8,914 nucleotides of DNA from contig JAGQUE010000190.1 in assembly GCA_020438665.1 (NCBI GenBank), positions 1 through 8,914 on the forward strand. Direction: 5' to 3'. Shown in pieces: positions 5,222 to 8,914 of the stretch (positions within the stretch are counted from its first letter, which is position 1; every line of letters starts with the position of its first letter). Source of the stretch: Nocardioidaceae bacterium (GTDB lineage: Bacteria; Actinomycetota; Actinomycetes; Propionibacteriales; Nocardioidaceae). Both the position numbers and the translations under genes were made by a program. Under the pieces are notes generated by a model. That model was not told the DNA's origin and searched no databases. It saw nothing but the letters and a program-made list of their open reading frames with translations.

Positions 5222-5686
5222 CTAGGCCAGGGCCCTCAGCTGACGCAGGTGCTCGTCGAGGTCGCGACCGTCCGGCATCGCGTTGTGGACCGACCAGCGG
5301 ACCACGCCCTCCTTGTCGACGACATAGGACGAGCGTCGAGCACAGCCCCTGTCGGCGTCGAAGACGTCATAGGCGGCGGCCACTGCGCCGTGCGGCCAGA
5401 AGTCCGACAGCAACGAGAAGTTGAGGCCGTCGGTGTCGGCGAAGGCGCGCAAGGCATAGACGGGGTCGCACGACACAGCCACCACGTCGGTGTCGAAGGT
5501 GATGAACTCGTCGAGGCGGTCGCGGATGCCCGACATCTCTCCGGTGCAGATCCCGGAGAACGCGTAGGGATAGAAGAAGATGGCGACGGCCTTGGTGCCA
5601 CGGAAGTCCGACATCGTGATGGTCTGACCGAACTGGTCGCGCAGACTGAAGTCGGGCGCCGGCCCACCGATCACGATCCCCGTCAT
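5222..5686 (-). CDS. ahpE: AhpE-type peroxiredoxin
   Basis: A 154-residue thiol peroxidase of the AhpC/TSA superfamily, probably cytosolic, that reduces hydroperoxides. Visible features are APDFSLRDQFG (10-20), the peroxidatic site PYAFSGICTGEM with Cys47, and LLSDFWPHGAVAAAYDVF (92-109), which nearly matches the same stretch of M. tuberculosis AhpE; length also agrees (about 153). AhpE is a 1-Cys enzyme, whereas this protein has two further cysteines, Cys73 (VSCDP) and Cys115 (DRGCARRSS). The ATG at 5686 has AGGA 7 nt upstream. It is the last gene of the minus-strand run, 24 nt after the acyl-CoA synthetase, and is followed by a hairpin. The family assignment is very firm. The electron donor (mycoredoxin or thioredoxin in relatives) is not determined, and a generic Bcp-type label would also be acceptable. 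Confidence 0.93.
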   Translation of the reverse strand: MTGIVIGGPAPDFSLRDQFGQTITMSDFRGTKAVAIFFYPYAFSGICTGEMSGIRDRLDEFITFDTDVVAVSCDPVYALRAFADTDGLNFSLLSDFWPHGAVAAAYDVFDADRGCARRSSYVVDKEGVVRWSVHNAMPDGRDLDEHLRQLRALA

Positions 5687-5710
5687 GGCTGCATCCTGCC
5701 AAAGGTCCGG

Positions 5711-7309
5711 TCAGGGTCCGCGCGGGAGGTCACGTTTGAGCACCTTGCCGGTGGCGTTGCGTGGCAGCTCGTCCACCAGGACCACCTCGCGAGGGACCTC
5801 GAACCGGGCCAGCCGGCGCCGCGCCCAGTCCAGCAGGGACGCCTCGGTGACGGCCGGGTCGCCGCTGACCACGAACGCGCGGAGGCGCTGTCCATAGGCG
5901 GCGTCGGCGACGCCGACGACACTCACGTCGAGCACGTCGGGATGGGTGGCCAGGCAGTGCTCCACGACGCCCGGGAACACGTTCTCACCGCCGGACACGA
6001 TCATCTCGTCGTCGCGTCCTTCGACCAGGAGCCTCCCGTGGGCGTCGAAATGGCCCACATCGCCGGTCGCCATCAGGCCGTTGACGACCTCCTTGGTGCC
6101 GCCTCCGGTGTAGCCCTCGAACAGCGTGCGGTTGCCGACGAAGATGCGGCCGGACTCTCCAGTCGGGAGCTCGTGCCCGGCCTCGTCGAGGATGCGCACG
6201 GTGGTCCCGTATGGCGGCCTGCCCGCCGCGGTCGGTGCCGCCCGGAGATCATCCGGGCGCGCCACGCTGGCATAGGCGACCTCGGTGGAGCCATAGACGT
6301 TGTAGAGGTTGTCACCGAAGCGGTCCATCCAGCGGGTGGCCAGATCGCCGGTGAGCGCCGACCCCGAGGAGGCGACGACCCGCAGGCCCGCAAGGTCGTG
6401 CCGAGCGAGCTCGTCGTCGGGCAGCGCCAGGATCCGCTGCAGCATGACGGGCACCACGACCAGCGCGTCGCACCGATGCTCGGCGGTCGCCTCGAGACTG
6501 GCGGCCGGCTCGAAGTGTCGGCGCAGGACCACGGTGGTCTCGAGCAGCATGCCCAGAGCCAGGTGGGCGAACCCCCAGGTGTGGAACAACGGTGCCGCGA
6601 TGTGGGTCGTCCCCCGGGCCCGCAACGGGATCCGGTCGAGCAGGGCCACGGCCGCTTCGACGCCGATGTCACCGCGAGCCGCCCCCCGCGCCTGGCCCGT
6701 CGTACCCGACGTCAGGATCACCAGTCGCGAGGGCGTCGCCGGCGGTGCCAGGTCCGTCGTGGGGTGGCCCGCCGCGGCCTCGGCGAGGCCGTCCGGCTCG
6801 CCCGTCTCGCGCCATGCCACCAGCCGATGGTCCACCGGCGCGGCCTCGAGGAGCGCCGTGAACTCCTCGTCGTGCACCAGAAGGCGGGGTGCCTCACGCT
6901 CGAGGACATCCTCGAGCTGGGGCGCCGCGAACGCGGTGTTGAGATAGAGGATGTCGGCCCCGAGCTTGGCAGCAGCCACGGTGGCCTCCACGAAGCCGCG
7001 GTGGTTGCGGCAGAGCACGGCAACGCGGTCACCGGCAACGACGCCGTGTCCGGCCAGCGCGTGCGCCAGCGCATTGCTGCGGGCGTGGAGGTCGGCAAAG
7101 GTGAGCGATCCCAGCTCGTCGACGAGTCCGATCCGTCCGGGAGAGCGGATCGCCAGGCACGCGAAGCCACCGGCGGGGCCGGTGCCCCAGCGCAGCAGCG
7201 TCCGGGCCAGCGAGGCCGCCGTCCACGGCGCATAAGGACGCACCAGCCCGGCGCCGACCAGGACCTTGGCCGCCGCACCGGCGGACAAGCTCCGCCCCAG
7301 CGGGTTCAT
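5711..7309 (-). CDS. Acyl-CoA synthetase (AMP-forming), FadD12/FadD2-like
   Basis: A 532-residue adenylate-forming enzyme expected to activate a fatty or other carboxylic acid with ATP and load it onto CoA. Motifs in order are LGSLTFADLHARSNALAHAL (66-85), RNHRGFVEA, the phosphate-binding loop ILTSGTTGQARGA (198-210), PLFHTWGFAHL (240-250), YGSTEVA (339-345), TGD (415-417), GRDDEMIVSGGENVFPGVVE (431-450) and the C-terminal catalytic lysine in NATGKVLK (Lys522). The loop usually reads TSGTTGxPKG, so here Pro-Lys is replaced by Ala-Arg. The N-terminal part recalls mycobacterial FadD12. The start ATG follows the DUF3052 stop by 16 nt without a good Shine-Dalgarno, suggesting coupled translation in one transcript. 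Substrate chain length is unknown. In M. tuberculosis the flanking DUF3052 and ahpE genes are adjacent without this gene. Confidence 0.92.
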   Translation of the reverse strand: MNPLGRSLSAGAAAKVLVGAGLVRPYAPWTAASLARTLLRWGTGPAGGFACLAIRSPGRIGLVDELGSLTFADLHARSNALAHALAGHGVVAGDRVAVLCRNHRGFVEATVAAAKLGADILYLNTAFAAPQLEDVLEREAPRLLVHDEEFTALLEAAPVDHRLVAWRETGEPDGLAEAAAGHPTTDLAPPATPSRLVILTSGTTGQARGAARGDIGVEAAVALLDRIPLRARGTTHIAAPLFHTWGFAHLALGMLLETTVVLRRHFEPAASLEATAEHRCDALVVVPVMLQRILALPDDELARHDLAGLRVVASSGSALTGDLATRWMDRFGDNLYNVYGSTEVAYASVARPDDLRAAPTAAGRPPYGTTVRILDEAGHELPTGESGRIFVGNRTLFEGYTGGGTKEVVNGLMATGDVGHFDAHGRLLVEGRDDEMIVSGGENVFPGVVEHCLATHPDVLDVSVVGVADAAYGQRLRAFVVSGDPAVTEASLLDWARRRLARFEVPREVVLVDELPRNATGKVLKRDLPRGP

Positions 7310-7325
7310 CGGGGCGACCGGCGGC

Positions 7326-7781
7326 TCACCCGGGAGTCTTGGGAGCCACGAGTCGGGTGGCGCTCCAGTCCTTGCTGACCGGCGCGGTGGTGGTCTGCGC
7401 CAGCCCGGCGATCTGAGCGGCCTCGGCGACGTCGGCCGCCTCGATCGCGCCCGGTCGGCCGACCTTGGGGGTGAGAAGCCAGATCGCGCCGCCCCCCACG
7501 AGGTCGGTCAGGGCGTCCACCAAGCCGTCGACCAGGTCGCCGTCGTCGGCCCGCCACCAGAGGATGACCGCTTCCACGACGTTGCCGTAGTCGCCGTCGA
7601 CCATGTCGGCGTCGATGGCGTCCTCGATCGCCGCTCGCAGGTCGTCGTCGGTGTCCTCGTCCCACCCGAGCTCCTGCACGACCATGCCCGGGGACAGACC
7701 CATCCGGGCCACGGGGCTGACCTGCCCGTCGGGACCGGCCCCGCTCGCCTGCGCGGAACTGCCCCCTACCGTGGCACTCAC
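7326..7781 (-). CDS. DUF3052 family protein
   Basis: A 151-residue acidic, predicted soluble protein of unknown function, recognised as DUF3052, an actinobacterial family (M. tuberculosis Rv2239c) found beside aceE. After a 25-residue low-complexity leader comes the conserved part, with GLSPGMVVQELGWDEDTDDD (28-47) followed by RAAIEDAIDAD, then VEAVILWWRADDGDLVDGLVD and a glycine-rich GGGAIWLLTPKVGRPGAIE. The start is GTG 7781, fixed by GGAGG 7 nt upstream. It is divergent from aceE and is the first gene of a run with the acyl-CoA synthetase and peroxiredoxin. Conserved linkage to pyruvate dehydrogenase hints at a shared regulatory context, but no biochemical role can be read from the sequence. 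Confidence 0.9.
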   Translation of the reverse strand: MSATVGGSSAQASGAGPDGQVSPVARMGLSPGMVVQELGWDEDTDDDLRAAIEDAIDADMVDGDYGNVVEAVILWWRADDGDLVDGLVDALTDLVGGGAIWLLTPKVGRPGAIEAADVAEAAQIAGLAQTTTAPVSKDWSATRLVAPKTPG

Positions 7782-7804
7782 CGTGACACCTCCCAGTGAC
7801 GCTC

Positions 7805-7824
7805 GGCACGCCCCACGGCGTGCC
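7805..7824. promoter_or_regulatory. Perfect 8-bp inverted repeat in the DUF3052 leader region
   Basis: GGCACGCC-CCAC-GGCGTGCC, starting 24 bp upstream of the DUF3052 GTG and just before its ribosome binding site. It could be an operator or an mRNA leader hairpin controlling the minus-strand run. Nothing in the sequence names a cognate regulator. Confidence 0.45.
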
Positions 7825-7869
7825 CGACGGGGTCAAGTCCACCGGAGAACCCGGCCTCGTGGCAAGAGT

Positions 7870-7899
7870 GTCCACCTCGCGGCACTACCCGAGGTGGAC
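7870..7899. promoter_or_regulatory. Perfect 10-bp inverted repeat between aceE and DUF3052
   Basis: GTCCACCTCG (7870-7879) and CGAGGTGGAC (7890-7899) enclose a 10-bp spacer, so the half-sites are 20 bp apart, about two helical turns. A further GTCCACC lies at 7837-7843, 33 bp before the one at 7870. The array sits about 105 bp before the aceE start and about 90 bp before the DUF3052 start, well placed as a shared operator. Inference only. Confidence 0.5.
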
Positions 7900-7968
7900 G
7901 TGGGGACGGCCGTGGCGCGAACGCCTCGTGCGCCATCGCGGCCACGTGTCCGACGGAAGCGCACAGGA

Positions 7969-7997
7969 TTGGGCGTGGCGGAACACCGTGGGACGAT
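7969..7997 (+). promoter_or_regulatory. Possible leaderless promoter of aceE
   Basis: TTGGGC (7969-7974), a 17-nt spacer and GACGAT (7992-7997). The expected start, 7 nt past the -10, is the first base of the GTG at 8004. No convincing Shine-Dalgarno precedes that GTG. The -10 lacks the first T of TANNNT, so this is tentative. Confidence 0.35.
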
Positions 7998-8003
7998 GGC
8001 CGG

Positions 8004-8914
8004 GTGACCCACCACAGCGCATCCCACCACAGCCCTGGCCGGTCCGTGATCCACATGGGGCTGCCCACCCAGCTCCCCGACATCGACCCGGACGAGACCC
8101 AGGAGTGGCTCGACTCGTTCGATGCCATGGTCGACGACCGGGGCCGCCAGCGCGCTCGCTACGTCATGTTGCGCCTGCTGCAGCGGGCCCGGGAGCAGCA
8201 GGTCGGGGTGCCCGACCTGCGCAGCTCCGACTTCATCAACACCATCCCGCCGGAGCGAGAGCCCTGGTTCCCCGGCGACGAGGACATGGAGCGACGCATC
8301 CGCCGGCTCATCCGGTGGAACGCCGCTGTGATGGTCTCGTCGGCCAACCGCAAGGGGCTCGAGGTCGGCGGCCACATCGCCACCTACCAGTCGGCGGCCT
8401 CGCTCTATGAGGTCGGCTACAACCACTTCTTCCGCGGCAAGGGGCACCCCGGCGGCGGTGACCAGGTCTACGTCCAGGGCCATGCGGCTCCGGGCATCTA
8501 TGCCCGGGCCTATCTGATGAAGCGGCTGACGGCCGAACAGCTGGGTCACTTCCGCCAAGAGGTCCAGCACGGTCCCGGCAACGGCCTGTCGTCCTATCCC
8601 CATCCGCGACTGATGCCGGACTTCTGGGAGTTTCCGACCGTGTCCATGGGCCTGACCGCCCTCAACTCGATCTATCAGGCACGGTTCAACCGCTACCTCC
8701 ACAACCGCGGCATCAAGGACACCTCGCAGCAGCAGGTGTGGGCGTTCCTCGGCGACGGCGAGATGGGCGAGCCCGAGTCGCTGGGCGCGATCGGCCTGGC
8801 CGCGCGCGAGGAGCTGGACAACCTCACCTTCATCGTCAACTGCAACCTCCAGCAGCTCGACGGTCCGGTGCGTGGCAACGGCAAGGTCATCCAGGAGCTC
8901 GAGGCGTTCTTCCG
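8004..8914 (+). CDS. aceE: Pyruvate dehydrogenase E1 component, homodimeric type, N-terminal 303 residues (3' end outside window)
   Basis: AceE is the thiamine-diphosphate E1 subunit that decarboxylates pyruvate and feeds acetyl groups to the lipoyl E2, linking glycolysis to acetyl-CoA. The visible part aligns closely with actinobacterial AceE from [20 protein letters not shown] onward, through [54 protein letters not shown] and [20 protein letters not shown]. The ThDP-binding motif is present: GDG at 250-252 and NCN at 279-281. The full family length is about 900 residues, so about two thirds lie beyond the window. GTG 8004 is chosen because [17 protein letters not shown] aligns with VIREGVASYLPDIDPEE of the M. 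tuberculosis protein, so the later ATG 8055 would cut into conserved sequence, and no standard in-frame start lies shortly upstream. The N-terminus is histidine-rich (MTHHSASHH). It is divergent from DUF3052 across 222 bp. Confidence 0.96.
   Translation, partial: MTHHSASHHSPGRSVIHMGLPTQLPDIDPDETQEWLDSFDAMVDDRGRQRARYVMLRLLQRAREQQVGVPDLRSSDFINTIPPEREPWFPGDEDMERRIRRLIRWNAAVMVSSANRKGLEVGGHIATYQSAASLYEVGYNHFFRGKGHPGGGDQVYVQGHAAPGIYARAYLMKRLTAEQLGHFRQEVQHGPGNGLSSYPHPRLMPDFWEFPTVSMGLTALNSIYQARFNRYLHNRGIKDTSQQQVWAFLGDGEMGEPESLGAIGLAAREELDNLTFIVNCNLQQLDGPVRGNGKVIQELEAFF

Noticed and set aside
4827..5225. Possible 132-residue protein in the gap after tRNA-Val
   Set aside because: It reads through both hairpin repeats, is low in complexity (Arg/Pro/Ser-rich), has no family resemblance and its codon use is unlike the neighbouring genes.
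5249..7378. Very long open frame on the plus strand opposite the peroxiredoxin and acyl-CoA synthetase genes
   Set aside because: Its product has no recognisable domain and it mirrors two clear genes on the other strand; long antisense open frames are expected in DNA this GC-rich.
7996..8007. ATG at 7996 as the aceE start
   Set aside because: It is in a different frame from aceE and stops after three codons.

Overview
The window is very GC-rich, and its coding frames show the strong third-position G/C bias of an actinobacterium. The order aceE / DUF3052 / ahpE-type peroxiredoxin matches the arrangement in Mycobacterium tuberculosis (Rv2241, Rv2239c, Rv2238c), and the FadD12-like acyl-CoA synthetase and GAF-ANTAR regulator also fit. 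A Nocardioides-like or other Propionibacteriales genome is my best guess, but I cannot prove the genus from sequence alone. Both ends of the window cut genes: hypF lacks its 5' part and aceE lacks its 3' two thirds.

Left part (1-2645): the last 507 codons of HypF, the carbamoyltransferase for [NiFe]-hydrogenase maturation, imply a hydrogenase/hyp cluster to the left. Its stop is followed by a compact array of GC-rich hairpins (1533-1652) shared with a convergent GAF-ANTAR regulator gene (1679-2398, minus). A 247-bp divergent control region separates that gene from the next block.

Middle part (2646-4770): a short AraC-type regulator with only the DNA-binding domain is followed by a two-gene unit, an XRE-cupin repressor-like gene and an RhtA-like EamA/DMT exporter overlapping by ATGA. 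The XRE gene has the most striking regulatory DNA in the window: three GTGCAC boxes spaced 11 and 10 bp and a perfect 12-bp dyad sit in the spacer and -10 of a plausible promoter whose start would coincide with the ATG. This looks like a self-regulated, leaderless exporter operon. A tRNA-Val(UAC) gene on the minus strand converges on the exporter with only a 9-nt gap.

Intergenic block (4772-5221): no convincing gene. It holds two 48-bp near-identical hairpin repeats 227 bp apart, another imperfect hairpin, and a strong terminator-like hairpin right after the peroxiredoxin stop.

Right part (5222-8914): a minus-strand run DUF3052, acyl-CoA synthetase and AhpE-like peroxiredoxin (gaps of 16 and 24 nt) is divergent from aceE, the E1 subunit of the homodimeric-type pyruvate dehydrogenase. 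Their shared 222-bp control region carries two perfect inverted repeats and a possible leaderless promoter for aceE. The acyl-CoA synthetase sits between DUF3052 and ahpE, which are adjacent in M. tuberculosis, and so looks like a lineage-specific insertion into an otherwise conserved neighbourhood.
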